64,000 nucleotides of DNA from a virus. Shown piece by piece: positions 35,831 to 44,675 of the stretch. The notes below the pieces were generated by a model, which did not search any database, was not told where the DNA came from, and was given only the letters and a program-made list of their open reading frames with translations. The stretch lies in the IMG/VR virus record IMGVR_UViG_3300000651_000003, positions 33,309-97,308 of that record. One strand, written 5' to 3'. The position numbers were made by a program, and so were the translations under genes. Position 1 is the first letter of the stretch. Each line of letters starts with the position of its first letter.

Positions 35831-36291
35831 TAGACGTTCCTCCATGCCCGCATCTGAGGTTTATTTGTTACCGGGTTAATCCTTCTTTCGGTTCTAAAGC
35901 CCTTCCGAGCTGCATCCCGCATACCTACCGCAAGGGCGTATTCTCTCCTGAGTAAGCCGGCGTCCTTGCCAATGGCGGCCTGTAATCCTTGACCGCCAGC
36001 CCAGAAGTCGTAGATCAGTACGTAGCCCGGGCCATTCGGGTTCTTGACCAGACCAACTTCATATGCGTCTGGGTTGCCTTTGACTCGGATTGCATGTTCG
36101 CACTTGCCATAATCCTTCGGGTCGATGCCATGTTTGTATGCGGCATCGTCGCCGTGATAATCATTGACCCACGACCCGAACCACTTGTAGGTCTTCTGCC
36201 CTCGGGCCAACTCGAGGCCGAGAGGCTTGCATGCTTGTTCGGCAGCATCTAAGTCCTCGAAAATTGTCTCTACCGCTGTGACGTGACTCAT
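35830..36291 (-). CDS. DUF1257 (Ycf35-like) protein
   Basis: 153 residues, ATG in an ATGA overlap with the ATPase gene and ggagg upstream. The opening MSHVTAVETIFEDLDAAEQA, then a central AYEVGLVKNPNGPGYVLIYD, is typical of DUF1257, related to plastid Ycf35. It ends in an Arg-rich segment (GFRTERRINP). Coupled translation with the ATPase and DUF2997 genes suggests a complex. Confidence 0.8.
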   Translation of the reverse strand: MSHVTAVETIFEDLDAAEQACKPLGLELARGQKTYKWFGSWVNDYHGDDAAYKHGIDPKDYGKCEHAIRVKGNPDAYEVGLVKNPNGPGYVLIYDFWAGGQGLQAAIGKDAGLLRREYALAVGMRDAARKGFRTERRINPVTNKPQMRAWRNV

Positions 36292-37817
36292 TGATCCTCC
36301 TTCATAATCTTGCGGCCAGTTGAAATGTTCGTACCCTTGGTAGGTCGAGCGTAGGGACCCGGGAAGCTGGCTGAGTTGTACTTACCAGCAGCTTCACCGC
36401 GAAGTCTATCCAGCCCCTCGCGATCGCTAACGGCCACCGGGATAATGTTGCGAGCTGCTTCGATTAACGTGACACTCTCTTCCCAAGCAGTCTGGAAGCA
36501 TGACTCGATTTCTGCTCCCGTCCAGTCGGTGCTGTCTACTTGGCCCCAGTCATGTAGGTCAACGTCTGGGTACTTCTTGGAGTAAATGTCAACGATGACT
36601 CGCTTCTCGTCTTCGTCAGGAATATCGAAATACCAGATGCCCTTTTTCATCCGGCGTTTCAGCTCGGGCTTGACTACGCGAATGTCGTTCGACGTGCAAA
36701 TGAAAAACGCGCCGGCTGGCCCGGCAATCGCCTTAATGACTTTGAAGATGTCGCGAATCTCGTTCTCGGCCTGACCATACAGCCCCTCGCCTACGGCCCC
36801 ACCAAGGTCAACTTTGAGAGTGATGCAGCCGCATTCGTTGGCTACGGCCTTGGCCGCTACGGACTTCGCGGCCCCCGGGGGTCCGACTAGTAGCATGCCT
36901 GTATACTCGTTGTCCTGCATCTCGCAGAGAATAACGCCAAGGCGGTCGCTGTCAGAAGCATTCGGGCCACCGACTCCTGCCATCGCCTTTTCAATCTCAT
37001 CAATCCAGACAATGAGTTTTGGTTTGCGCTTGCCGGCAATGATGCGATTCCAGCGGCGCTTGAATTCTTCGATACCGCCGATGCCTGAAAACTTCTGACC
37101 GCCTACCCAGACTGACAATCCCTTGGTCTGGGAAATCATTTGCTTCTTGAGATACCACATCTCGTCAATCTCAAGGACATCTTTCGGCATACACATAGCG
37201 GAAGTCTGTTCTGCTTCAAAACCTACCAAACCGCGCAGAGCACTGACTCCGCTCTCGAGGTCTACCTTGTTGAGTTTGACATCTGCGGCCTTGGCTACGT
37301 CGGTAATGATCTGGGCCAGTTGCTTCTCGTCTGGCAATGGTTCGTCAAGCAAAAGAATGTCGTGGGACAGTTCTGGCGGGAATTCGAAGTTGGGGCCGAG
37401 TAAGACCAACGTGCGGCCGCTGTCGCGATATGGAGTTCTCAGATTCCATACAGCTTGAATAAACGCAGCCCGGTCGCCGTACTCCCTTTGGAAGAACGCA
37501 TGAGCGTTGAGCATAAAGAGAATCGGGTTGACAGGTTTGTTGGTGTCTGCGTTGTATGGGAATTGATTGGCAACAACCAGAGAGTCTACTGGGTTGACTA
37601 CGTTGCTCGCCTCGGCTTTGTCAATAACGAGCTGCCCTGCGTCCGACCGGGGACGCATTCCCCTCACGACGTCCCACTGAATAATAGGAACGTCGGTGCC
37701 GTTTGAATTGACCATGGAACAGATGGTCTGCATGGTTAGTTCAGGGTCTAGTGTCTTAATCGCAATCAATGGCGTGCCGACCCTGCGAGCCGCCTTGAAG
37801 TGTTCTAGTAAATTCAT
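36288..37817 (-). CDS. AAA+ ATPase of Ycf46-like type with permuted Walker motifs
   Basis: 509 residues from MNLLEHF, preceded by aaaggag. The N-terminal 200 residues resemble Ycf46 (TPLIAIKTLDPELTMQTICS). In the AAA+ part the Walker B-like IVWIDEIEKAMAG (269-281) comes before Walker A GPPGAAKS (312-319); the sensor strand FFICTSND (371-378) and arginines KRRM (387-390) follow. Classical AAA+ proteins have Walker A first, so the core looks permuted. It heads a tightly coupled trio with DUF1257 and DUF2997. Role unknown; remodelling of a protein complex is likely. Confidence 0.8.
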   Translation of the reverse strand: MNLLEHFKAARRVGTPLIAIKTLDPELTMQTICSMVNSNGTDVPIIQWDVVRGMRPRSDAGQLVIDKAEASNVVNPVDSLVVANQFPYNADTNKPVNPILFMLNAHAFFQREYGDRAAFIQAVWNLRTPYRDSGRTLVLLGPNFEFPPELSHDILLLDEPLPDEKQLAQIITDVAKAADVKLNKVDLESGVSALRGLVGFEAEQTSAMCMPKDVLEIDEMWYLKKQMISQTKGLSVWVGGQKFSGIGGIEEFKRRWNRIIAGKRKPKLIVWIDEIEKAMAGVGGPNASDSDRLGVILCEMQDNEYTGMLLVGPPGAAKSVAAKAVANECGCITLKVDLGGAVGEGLYGQAENEIRDIFKVIKAIAGPAGAFFICTSNDIRVVKPELKRRMKKGIWYFDIPDEDEKRVIVDIYSKKYPDVDLHDWGQVDSTDWTGAEIESCFQTAWEESVTLIEAARNIIPVAVSDREGLDRLRGEAAGKYNSASFPGPYARPTKGTNISTGRKIMKEDQ

Positions 37818-37845
37818 TTCTCTCCTTTCTTTGAACTGTAAACAT

Positions 37846-38493
37846 TTAGTCACAATCGCAAGACATTGACTCAAAATCGCTGACGATAGTCTCAACCAAA
37901 TCACTGTTGTCGGCCTCTTCAGCTTCGAACTCATGCTCGAACTCCTCGTGGCCCTTGGTGTGGCGATCATCGCCCTTTGCCATTGAGCACTTGCTACCGC
38001 TACCGTCGACTACGCCGCATTCGGCATCTTCATCCTCTGCGCCATCAGGCCAGTCAGCGTTGTCGATTGCCGAGTCAAGTTCGTCAATGAATGAGTCGAG
38101 CGCTTCAACCCGACCTTGCACTAACTCCCCATTCTGCCCGTTCTGAAATGACTCTGGCATGTTGTTGTAATTCTCGTCGAACTCATCCTTGAGAGACTCC
38201 GCATCATCTTTTAAAGACTCAAGGTTGGATTTAAAATCCTCGAACTCCATGTCTCTGCGAAAATCGTCGCAGTAGTCACCCAGTCTCTCGTTGAGTTCGT
38301 AAACTCGACCAATCTGGCCCTGAGTCAGTTCGCTGGCCCGGGGTGAGCAACCCGGAGCCATGCAGCGAAACTGTTTTGCCGAGTTGCGGAATTGCCACGA
38401 CTTATATTGACTGCCGGGCTGAATCTGAATCCCACAATGCCCACATTTGTACTCACCTCGAGTACTCTTAGTCTTGATAACTATTCTAGCCAT
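37846..38493 (-). CDS. Zinc-finger protein with long acidic tail
   Basis: 215 residues, strong ribosome binding site aaggagga. The N terminus is basic and has KCGHCG ... CMAPGC, a PARP-like or zinc-ribbon finger seen in many phage early proteins. From residue 85 on it is extremely acidic (DDAESLKDEFDENY), ending CDCD. A basic finger plus acidic tail resembles a DNA mimic or a histone-binding layout. Unknown function. Confidence 0.6.
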   Translation of the reverse strand: MARIVIKTKSTRGEYKCGHCGIQIQPGSQYKSWQFRNSAKQFRCMAPGCSPRASELTQGQIGRVYELNERLGDYCDDFRRDMEFEDFKSNLESLKDDAESLKDEFDENYNNMPESFQNGQNGELVQGRVEALDSFIDELDSAIDNADWPDGAEDEDAECGVVDGSGSKCSMAKGDDRHTKGHEEFEHEFEAEEADNSDLVETIVSDFESMSCDCD

Positions 38494-38507
38494 TTTTTTC
38501 TCCTCCT

Positions 38508-38753
38508 TTAGAAGTCCTTGGTGGCTTCTATGTAATTGTCAACGTCGGCCTGAGTGTAGTTGCCTTCGGTCTCTCCCATGGTCTGGTCAATCTTCCGCAA
38601 GGCCCGGCACTTTTCTTCAAGGCTGGCGGTGCCAGTCAGTAGTTGGTGGCATGCGTCGAAAATCGGCATGTCGTGGTAGGCGTTGCCATAAATGACAGCG
38701 GCTTCAATTGATTCGATGTTTGTCGGTATGACTCGTTCTGCTGGGCAGCTCAT
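38508..38753 (-). CDS. Hypothetical protein
   Basis: 81 residues from MSCPAERV, which has aaagga nine bases upstream and lies one base after the previous stop; longer in-frame starts overlap the upstream gene. Two or three helices (DMPIFDACHQLLTG, EEKCRALRKIDQTM). No family recognised. Confidence 0.55.
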   Translation of the reverse strand: MSCPAERVIPTNIESIEAAVIYGNAYHDMPIFDACHQLLTGTASLEEKCRALRKIDQTMGETEGNYTQADVDNYIEATKDF

Positions 38754-38754
38754 T

Positions 38755-39177
38755 TTAGCTTTTCCTTTCTTGGCAGGTCTTGCCATCGAAAACCCATTTC
38801 CATCGGTAGCCGTCTTCACCCATCATGCGAATAAAACTACCGGGGCTGACAAACTTTGCGATCGTCTCGAACATTATGTTCTCTTGTCCGATCTTCTCTC
38901 CCGAGAATTCAATACCAACGACGTTGCCAGTTTCATCAATCTCGACTGGGTAGCGCCAGTCAGCAAAGGCATCCTGAATTCCGGGCCATTGATTTGGGTC
39001 AACATCATTCATCCAAGAAAACCATCTCCCATCTCTCTTTCCGCCAGACCACGACCCAGCGTGTGCTCGTTCGTCATTGGACCCATTACCAAGCGACTTG
39101 AGTGCTTCGAAAACCTGAGGCCTCAAGTCTGCTGGTATGAAAAACTTTTGATCGATCATGCGAATGTGGTATCCCAT
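38755..39177 (-). CDS. Hypothetical conserved phage protein
   Basis: 140 residues from MGYHIRMID with aaggag eight bases upstream. The pattern (FFIPADLRPQVFEALKSLG, then RWFSWMNDVDPNQWPGIQDA and FADWRY, then FVSPGSFIRMMGEDGYRWKW) is a compact alpha/beta protein type recurrent in phage and plasmid genomes. Function unknown. Confidence 0.6.
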   Translation of the reverse strand: MGYHIRMIDQKFFIPADLRPQVFEALKSLGNGSNDERAHAGSWSGGKRDGRWFSWMNDVDPNQWPGIQDAFADWRYPVEIDETGNVVGIEFSGEKIGQENIMFETIAKFVSPGSFIRMMGEDGYRWKWVFDGKTCQERKS

Positions 39178-39178
39178 T

Positions 39179-39451
39179 TCATTTTCTCCTTTTGGCAGCA
39201 GCCGCTTTGCCAGCTGCAAAGATTTCATCGGCCTGAATGTTGATTGTTGCGGGGTGAACCTTAGTTCCCTCGCGCTGGTAGTGGACGGTCAGCATGTGGA
39301 AAATCATGCTGCGAGAGATTGTCCTCTCTTTATTGTCAGCCAGCAGCCAGCGACGCCCGGGTAAGTGCACCGGCTTTAAGAAACCGGCTTTGCCCATTTC
39401 GGCGATTGCTCGCTCTGCTTCAAATTCGGTTGGGTAGGATTTGTTAGACAT
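39179..39451 (-). CDS. Hypothetical protein
   Basis: 90 residues, starting within the last codons of the upstream gene with no strong ribosome binding site, so translation is probably coupled. A basic helical protein with KPVHLPGRRWLLADN and a Lys/Arg-rich end (GKAAAAKRRK), which could bind nucleic acid. Confidence 0.5.
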   Translation of the reverse strand: MSNKSYPTEFEAERAIAEMGKAGFLKPVHLPGRRWLLADNKERTISRSMIFHMLTVHYQREGTKVHPATINIQADEIFAAGKAAAAKRRK

Positions 39452-39794
39452 AAAGTTTGTCGTTGACGTAGTCTCGTAATTCCAAAACTGCTCGCTCAGG
39501 AGTAAGCATGTCGTCTGAGTCGGTGCCGTCGAAGAGTTGCTCTCGGAGAAAGTCCTCGATGCCTTCGAGAATGAGTTTGTAGAATGGGTCGGCGATTGCT
39601 TGCTTAGGCTCTATGCCTGCGTCGTAAACCGCTTGGATAGTTTTGCAAAGTGATCGTCGAGTCTCGCCAAAGCCGCCAGTGATGCCGAAGAATGCGAATG
39701 GGCAATTCTCTCTCATTTGTTTAATGAGATTGTCGTCGCTGGGCATGGGAAAAGTTTTGCGAATGAGTTGGTGTAAGTCGTTGGCTGCTGTCAT
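39444..39794 (-). CDS. First gene of leftward operon, unknown function
   Basis: 116 residues from MTAANDL, which has gggag five bases upstream; starts further upstream would lie in the promoter region. Helical with a central AFFGITGGFGETRRSLCKTI. It is the promoter-proximal gene of the leftward operon and probably expressed very early. No family recognised. Confidence 0.55.
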   Translation of the reverse strand: MTAANDLHQLIRKTFPMPSDDNLIKQMRENCPFAFFGITGGFGETRRSLCKTIQAVYDAGIEPKQAIADPFYKLILEGIEDFLREQLFDGTDSDDMLTPERAVLELRDYVNDKLYV

Positions 39795-39816
39795 TTTATC
39801 TCCCTTCATGGCTGAA

Positions 39817-39846
39817 ATTATAATACGGCCATAATACAAATTGCAA
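39817..39846 (-). promoter_or_regulatory. Leftward early promoter
   Basis: On the minus strand: TTGCAA (39846-39841), 18-base spacer, perfect TATAAT (39822-39817). Placed 23 bases before the first leftward gene. Directly upstream lies a palindrome, a possible operator. Confidence 0.65.
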
Positions 39847-39863
39847 CTCGAAAAAAGTCGAGT
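39846..39863. promoter_or_regulatory. Palindromic operator candidate
   Basis: ACTCGA (39846-39851) and TCGAGT (39858-39863) form a perfect inverted repeat with a 6-base A-rich centre, abutting the -35 box of the leftward promoter. The HTH protein encoded to the right is the natural candidate to bind it. Confidence 0.45.
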
Positions 39864-39909
39864 CAATACTACCCGTAACTGATTGAAAATAAAGCGGAAA
39901 AAATACCTA

Positions 39910-39939
39910 TTGACTTCTGCTAGGCATTCAAATTAGACT
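39910..39939 (+). promoter_or_regulatory. Rightward promoter, TTGA-N18-TAGACT type
   Basis: TTGACT (39910-39915), 18-base spacer, TAGACT (39934-39939), then ctcggccca just before the GTG at 39947. The same arrangement, with the same spacing and flanking ctc.gg, occurs at 56470-56499. Transcription should start close to the GTG, giving a leaderless message. Confidence 0.55.
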
Positions 39940-39946
39940 CGGCCCA

Positions 39947-40297
39947 GTGAGAAATGCTAATAATAATAGACCTGTTATGGTTAGGCCCAAGGGCCGGCTG
40001 CTACTCTATTTAAGACAAAAGCGCCGCATGCCAGAGCCTAACGATTATCGATGCCCCACTCAAAGGGAAGTTGAAGATACAGCGGGTATTCCCGAACGCC
40101 GATTATCGTTTTATGAGAATGACAAACGGCCGTACTTGGCTCCTCTGGATCACATGATTGCCCTTGCGTCTTATTATGAGATGCCAGTCAGAGAGTTAAT
40201 AGAACCAGAGAGCCTTGACCAGTGCAAGACTCTAACCAAGTTCCTACTGACCACTCTTGATTTCACCGACGAGGAATTAGCCAGATGTCAGACATAG
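39947..40297 (+). CDS. HTH (XRE-like) transcription regulator
   Basis: 116 residues from GTG; an ATG ten codons on is an alternative, and neither has a ribosome binding site, fitting leaderless expression. The region PTQREVEDTAGIPERRLSFY followed by ENDKRPYLAPLDHMIALASY is a helix-turn-helix of the XRE class. The C-terminal 35 residues are probably for dimerisation. It lies between divergent promoters and a palindromic site, so it likely controls the early switch. Confidence 0.7.
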   Translation: MRNANNNRPVMVRPKGRLLLYLRQKRRMPEPNDYRCPTQREVEDTAGIPERRLSFYENDKRPYLAPLDHMIALASYYEMPVRELIEPESLDQCKTLTKFLLTTLDFTDEELARCQT

Positions 40298-40545
40298 CAG
40301 AGAAAATCGAAGTAGAAGTGACTGGCAAAGTCATCGGGTTCCGATTCGAAGATGAAGACATCGATGATGCCCGTGCCAGACTCGTTCTTGATGCAGAGAT
40401 ATTATCAAATGAGAATTGCAAGCAGCGGCTTCATCTATCTATTAAAGACCCAGAAAAATACTACAAGGGATTTTTGAAACCGTCGAGTGACCGAGACGAG
40501 CTACGCTCTTCGAATGCGCACGGAGAACAAACTGGCTCACACTAA
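40285..40545 (+). CDS. Hypothetical protein upstream of exonuclease
   Basis: 86 residues overlapping the regulator by 13 bases. One alpha/beta domain (IEVEVTGKVIGFRFEDEDID) and a polar tail. Its position directly before the exonuclease and annealing genes suggests a link to recombination, but no family is recognised. Confidence 0.55.
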   Translation: MSDIAEKIEVEVTGKVIGFRFEDEDIDDARARLVLDAEILSNENCKQRLHLSIKDPEKYYKGFLKPSSDRDELRSSNAHGEQTGSH

Positions 40546-40568
40546 CTAGATCGCTCGACGATTTCAAA

Positions 40569-41534
40569 ATGGCAATCACCCCTGAAGAAAGAGAAGCGAG
40601 AAAATCCGGGCTTGGCAGTTCAGACATTGCCCGCATAATGTGTGGGCACTCTGTCGACGTGGCTCTGGAAAAATTAGCCTCGGAAGATGACGACTATGAG
40701 TCTGTCAATCTTGACGACGCATGGGAAATCCGCATCGGCAAAATAGCAGAGCCGTTGATTTTATCAGCTTATGAAAAAAGAATGGGCTGCGAACTAGAGA
40801 AGTCACCGCCTCGAGTCACCCACCCAGAATATCCCTACATCTTCTGTCACCTTGATAGCCGCTGGCCCGGAGTCAGAACAGTTGAAGCCAAAACCTGCGG
40901 CCACTATCGCATCGGTGAGTTCGGGGATGCTGGTACTGACCAAGTGCCTGATTACGAGCTCTGGCAGGCTCATGTATTCAATGCTTGCGAGAATACAAAC
41001 GAGACTGACATAGCAGTTTGCTTCGTTACTATGGAAGCCACCCGGGCTTTGATTCTACGAGAGCGCCCACCGATTCATATCTACAAAGTACAACGAGATT
41101 TCGAACTGGAGGCCATGCTAATTCGCAAGGCCACTATGGTCTGGGAATACATACAAGCAGGATGCACTCCGCCGCCGGAAAATCTTGAGGACGTCAAGCG
41201 ATTGTACCGCAGAGGCGTAGTAACAAAGACAGCTCAGGCTACCGAGGAGTTGTACGATCACTATCTAAACCTGATAGATGTAAATGATAAAATCAGCGAC
41301 CTCGAGAAAAAGAAACGTGACGAGCAGATGATTCTGCAATCATTCATGAAGGATGCCGGGGAGTTGAGGTACGGCGATCGTCTGTTGGCAACATGGAAGA
41401 ATGATCGCGACGGAGAAAAACTCGACATGGAAACGCTCATGAATGACTATGAGGAAGTCTACAAAGATTGTCTGGTTCCCAAGCGAGGGGCCAGAAAATT
41501 TCTACCGAAGAAACCAAAGGAGCGAGATAGATGA
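40569..41534 (+). CDS. YqaJ-type recombination exonuclease
   Basis: 321 residues. GLGSSDIARIM (15-25), Glu61 in GKIAEPLILSAYEKRMG, Asp96 in CHLDSRW, and Glu106/Lys108 in VEAKT form the PD-(D/E)XK nuclease pattern of lambda Exo/YqaJ enzymes. A C-terminal coiled segment follows (DLEKKKRDEQMILQSFMKDA). It degrades one strand from DNA ends to give tails for the annealing protein encoded next, which starts in an ATGA overlap. Confidence 0.85.
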   Translation: MAITPEEREARKSGLGSSDIARIMCGHSVDVALEKLASEDDDYESVNLDDAWEIRIGKIAEPLILSAYEKRMGCELEKSPPRVTHPEYPYIFCHLDSRWPGVRTVEAKTCGHYRIGEFGDAGTDQVPDYELWQAHVFNACENTNETDIAVCFVTMEATRALILRERPPIHIYKVQRDFELEAMLIRKATMVWEYIQAGCTPPPENLEDVKRLYRRGVVTKTAQATEELYDHYLNLIDVNDKISDLEKKKRDEQMILQSFMKDAGELRYGDRLLATWKNDRDGEKLDMETLMNDYEEVYKDCLVPKRGARKFLPKKPKERDR

Positions 41535-43144
41535 GTAACGAGACAGTCAAACAGGACGCAATGGTTAAAATGGCGTCTGAACAAATCGCAGCGCCCGCTG
41601 CTGGTACAGAGATTGCTACCACTGCAGCTGCCGCTGAAACCGCTGCCATGATTCAAGCCCGGTATATCATGGCAATCAAGGCGCCCCGGAATATCGAGCA
41701 GGTACGGCTCGACCTATTAAAGGAGTGCAGCAGACCATCGTTCGCTCTAGTAGATGAGAAGGGCCAGTCGAGTGCTCTGTACCGCAAGCCTGTTGGCTGG
41801 GACCCGGACACCAGACAGCAGACCTTCGTTGAGGGATTGGGAATCCGGTTTGCTGAAGTTGCCATGCGGTGTATGAAGAATCTGATGGCAGAGTCATTCA
41901 CTGTACAAGAGAATGACAACCACCGAGTTATCCGGGTTATCGTTATTGACCTCGAGTCGAACATTTCGTATGCTAAATCAATTACCCTAGCAAAAACAGT
42001 CGAGCGTAAAAATCCCAGACGAGGGGCGATCATTATTGGTCAGCGCACAAACTCCCAAGGAGAAACTACCTTCACTGTTAAGGCAACTGACGACGACCTC
42101 GCCACTAAGGAAGCTGCTCAGATTTCAAAGGCAGTAAGAACGCTTATCCTCAGAATGGTGCCCGGCGACCTACAAGATGAGTGCGAGCAGAAAATCAGGG
42201 ATGTGCGTGCTGGCAAGATTACCGAAGACCCGGACGCAGCCAAGCGGAAAATCATCGACGGCATGGCTCTTCAAAACGTTAGCGTCGTGCAGTTAGAAGA
42301 ATTCCTTGGGCATCCTGTCGAGGAGTGCTCGCCACAGGAGATTCTGAATCTGCAGGCGCTGTACGGGGCAATTCGCGATGGCGAAACCACGTGGGCTGAG
42401 ATAAGCGACAATGTAGAAGCCGCAAAGAAAAAGAGGCCAGAACAAAAGGTCAGTGGAGACCCAACAAAGGGTAGCGCTGCTGCGAGTGAGCGAGCCAAGG
42501 CCGCGGAAGAAAAACAAGCAGCCACTCAAGCGGCCACCAAGCCGGTTCAACCAAAATCGAAACCAACGCTCGTTCCTCCTCCTGCGAAGGAAGAAAAGTC
42601 AGCAGTGTTTTGTATCAGCTGCGGAGTCACTGATGAGCCAATGGTTCAAACAGAGGCTGGGCCGATGTGCAAAAACTGCGCACCCAAACCGGAGCCAAAG
42701 ACTGAACCGAAACCTGCTCCAAAGCCGGCAGCATCAGCCCCGGCTAAACCAGCAGCCAAACCTGTAAAGGACATGCCGTGGATGAAGAAACCTGCTGCTG
42801 CGCCGGCCCCCGCCGCCGAGGACGAACTTGAGTTGCCGCTTGCCGGCAATGAAGAGGACGAAGACGAGGTGGAGCGAGTCTCTCCTAAGATGACAGAAAT
42901 CAAGGGAGTGAAGATGCCTCAGTACGCTGACCGGGCTGGCGATGACGTACCTTGGGATCAGGAGCAATACGATGCGGCTGTTGCTGCGTTCTCAGAAATT
43001 CCCGGCAGTAAGGGTGAAGCCCAGATGGTGATGTCGATAAACCAGTGGATCGGTTTACCGGTGCAGGAAATCAACGCTGCTACTCTTGAAGCGTTGACCC
43101 TTGCATTCACCACATTCGCTAACGAGAAGAAAGCCCAGCAATGA
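41531..43144 (+). CDS. Probable single-strand annealing recombinase with zinc ribbon
   Basis: 537 residues, ATGA overlap with the exonuclease gene. Residues about 40-290 form the conserved core (QQTFVEGLGIRFAEVAMRCM and AAQISKAVRTLILRMVP), as in RecT/Erf-like proteins paired with YqaJ nucleases. Then follow an Ala/Pro/Lys-rich linker, a zinc ribbon CISCGVTDE ... CKNC, a second linker, and a C-terminal helical domain (INQWIGLPVQEINAATLEAL). The long modular tail is much larger than in typical RecT (about 270 residues). Confidence 0.65.
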   Translation: MSNETVKQDAMVKMASEQIAAPAAGTEIATTAAAAETAAMIQARYIMAIKAPRNIEQVRLDLLKECSRPSFALVDEKGQSSALYRKPVGWDPDTRQQTFVEGLGIRFAEVAMRCMKNLMAESFTVQENDNHRVIRVIVIDLESNISYAKSITLAKTVERKNPRRGAIIIGQRTNSQGETTFTVKATDDDLATKEAAQISKAVRTLILRMVPGDLQDECEQKIRDVRAGKITEDPDAAKRKIIDGMALQNVSVVQLEEFLGHPVEECSPQEILNLQALYGAIRDGETTWAEISDNVEAAKKKRPEQKVSGDPTKGSAAASERAKAAEEKQAATQAATKPVQPKSKPTLVPPPAKEEKSAVFCISCGVTDEPMVQTEAGPMCKNCAPKPEPKTEPKPAPKPAASAPAKPAAKPVKDMPWMKKPAAAPAPAAEDELELPLAGNEEDEDEVERVSPKMTEIKGVKMPQYADRAGDDVPWDQEQYDAAVAAFSEIPGSKGEAQMVMSINQWIGLPVQEINAATLEALTLAFTTFANEKKAQQ

Positions 43145-43548
43145 AGTTGACCCAACTAAGTCTAGACCTCGACGAGCAGCTCGACTCTATGCAGCGAGCT
43201 GCTCACGGGCCTAGACTTGGCATAATCTTTAACGCCCAGCCACCGACCGGGGACGAGCTGAAAGAAGATGGGATAGCGAAAGTATCCTCAAAAGAAGCCT
43301 CTCGTCACTACCGGAATGGACTAGTCGAAACACTGAAATGCTTCCCAGTAGGGTCTCGCATAACTTCAGAGCAACTAACAGGCATCTACGGTAGGCCGCC
43401 CGAAGGCGTCAGTGTTAATGCAGTTGGGGCCGCAATCAACTTTATGGCTAAGCGAGGAATGATTTGTAAAACAGGGCGCATGCTTAAACCCGGGCGCAAG
43501 GAACGTCATTCCAATTTAATACCTGAATGGGAGGTACGACACTACTAA
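43141..43548 (+). CDS. Winged-helix-like protein, N-terminal QLSLD
   Basis: 135 residues, ATGA overlap. The C-terminal 90 residues look like a winged helix (GLVETLKCFPVGSRITSEQL followed by a PEGVSVNAVGAAINFMAKRG helix). The N terminus carries TQLSLDLD, close to the clamp-binding consensus QL(S/D)LF, and the clamp gene is next. It may be a clamp-associated or nuclease accessory factor. Confidence 0.5.
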   Translation: MKLTQLSLDLDEQLDSMQRAAHGPRLGIIFNAQPPTGDELKEDGIAKVSSKEASRHYRNGLVETLKCFPVGSRITSEQLTGIYGRPPEGVSVNAVGAAINFMAKRGMICKTGRMLKPGRKERHSNLIPEWEVRHY

Positions 43549-44675
43549 TGGAATTCGCTATCGCAAAATCTGTTCTTCAAGAAGAGATGGGCAAGCTGAC
43601 AGGAATAATCGAAAAGAAGCCAACTATTCCTATTCTCGGGTTCATCAAGGTCGAAACTACTGACGCTGGGCTGCGGCTGAGCGCCACAGACATGGAGTCA
43701 TGGATTTTCTCGGAAGTGTCCAGCAAGCAGTTAGCTGTCACTCAACCCGGAGTCATGATGATACCGGCAAAGCAAATGTCCGACTTAGTAAGGCTGGCCC
43801 CAGACGGCCCCATCAAAGTAACTCTTGACAACAACGGTTGGATTCGAGTGCTTGCGAAGAACTGCAACTTCCGCATTCCCTCTGTTGCTCCAGACGGCTT
43901 TCCTGACCCGCCATCGTGGGAACATGTTACGTGGCTAGAGTTGCCAAGCAAAACAGTCAAGACCATCTTGCCAATGGTAAAGAACATGATGGCTCAGGAC
44001 GACAGCCGGCTGAATCTTCGTGGCATCAAATTGGAAATAGTAGATGGGCAGCTGACTATGGTGGCCACCGATGGTCACCGCATAATCGTTGGTTCATCTC
44101 AGCTCGACGGCATGATGCTGGACGACATTACAGTTCTGCTGCCTGCTCAGGGAATCGACGAATTAGTGAAGTTGATTCCTGATGACGGAAACATCAGCAT
44201 CGCCTTCGACGACGACAATCTATTTTTCTCCTTGGGGACGAGAATCCTTACTACTCGGTTATTGGCTGTCAAGTTCCCGGGTTACAAGGCAGCATTCGGT
44301 AATATAAAGTATTGTGATCTGTCATGCTCATTCAAGGCCGATTACTTGAGTCAGGCAGTCAAGCGAGCTATGTTATGCGCGGACAGGGAGAAGGGTGATT
44401 CAGCCGCAATATCTCTGTTGTTTGAGTCCGGGAAGTTAAAACTGAATGCTGCGTCTGCCGAGTTGGGTGAAGCCAATAACATTCTAGAGAGCAACTTCAG
44501 CGGCGACGATCCATTCAAGGTCTATTTCAACGGGAAATATTTGTTGGACTTCCTTGACCCGGCCGGCTCCGAAACGGTGGGAATCCAATTCAAGGACACC
44601 AATAGCCAAGCATACTTAACGAGTGAACGAGATGGATGTTCATTCTTTTACTGCTGCATGCCAATGCGTGGATGA
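43548..44675 (+). CDS. dnaN: DNA polymerase sliding clamp (DnaN-like)
   Basis: 375 residues from MEFAIAKSVLQEEM, in a TAATG overlap with the previous gene. Three clamp repeats are visible; key text includes KKPTIPILGFIKVETTD, then LRLSATDMESWI, MVATDGHRIIVGSS (second repeat) and the C-terminal LDPAGSETVGIQF and FYCCMPMRG, matching the conserved PMRL-type end. It encircles DNA and tethers polymerase. Length is close to bacterial clamps (about 366). Confidence 0.9.
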   Translation: MEFAIAKSVLQEEMGKLTGIIEKKPTIPILGFIKVETTDAGLRLSATDMESWIFSEVSSKQLAVTQPGVMMIPAKQMSDLVRLAPDGPIKVTLDNNGWIRVLAKNCNFRIPSVAPDGFPDPPSWEHVTWLELPSKTVKTILPMVKNMMAQDDSRLNLRGIKLEIVDGQLTMVATDGHRIIVGSSQLDGMMLDDITVLLPAQGIDELVKLIPDDGNISIAFDDDNLFFSLGTRILTTRLLAVKFPGYKAAFGNIKYCDLSCSFKADYLSQAVKRAMLCADREKGDSAAISLLFESGKLKLNAASAELGEANNILESNFSGDDPFKVYFNGKYLLDFLDPAGSETVGIQFKDTNSQAYLTSERDGCSFFYCCMPMRG

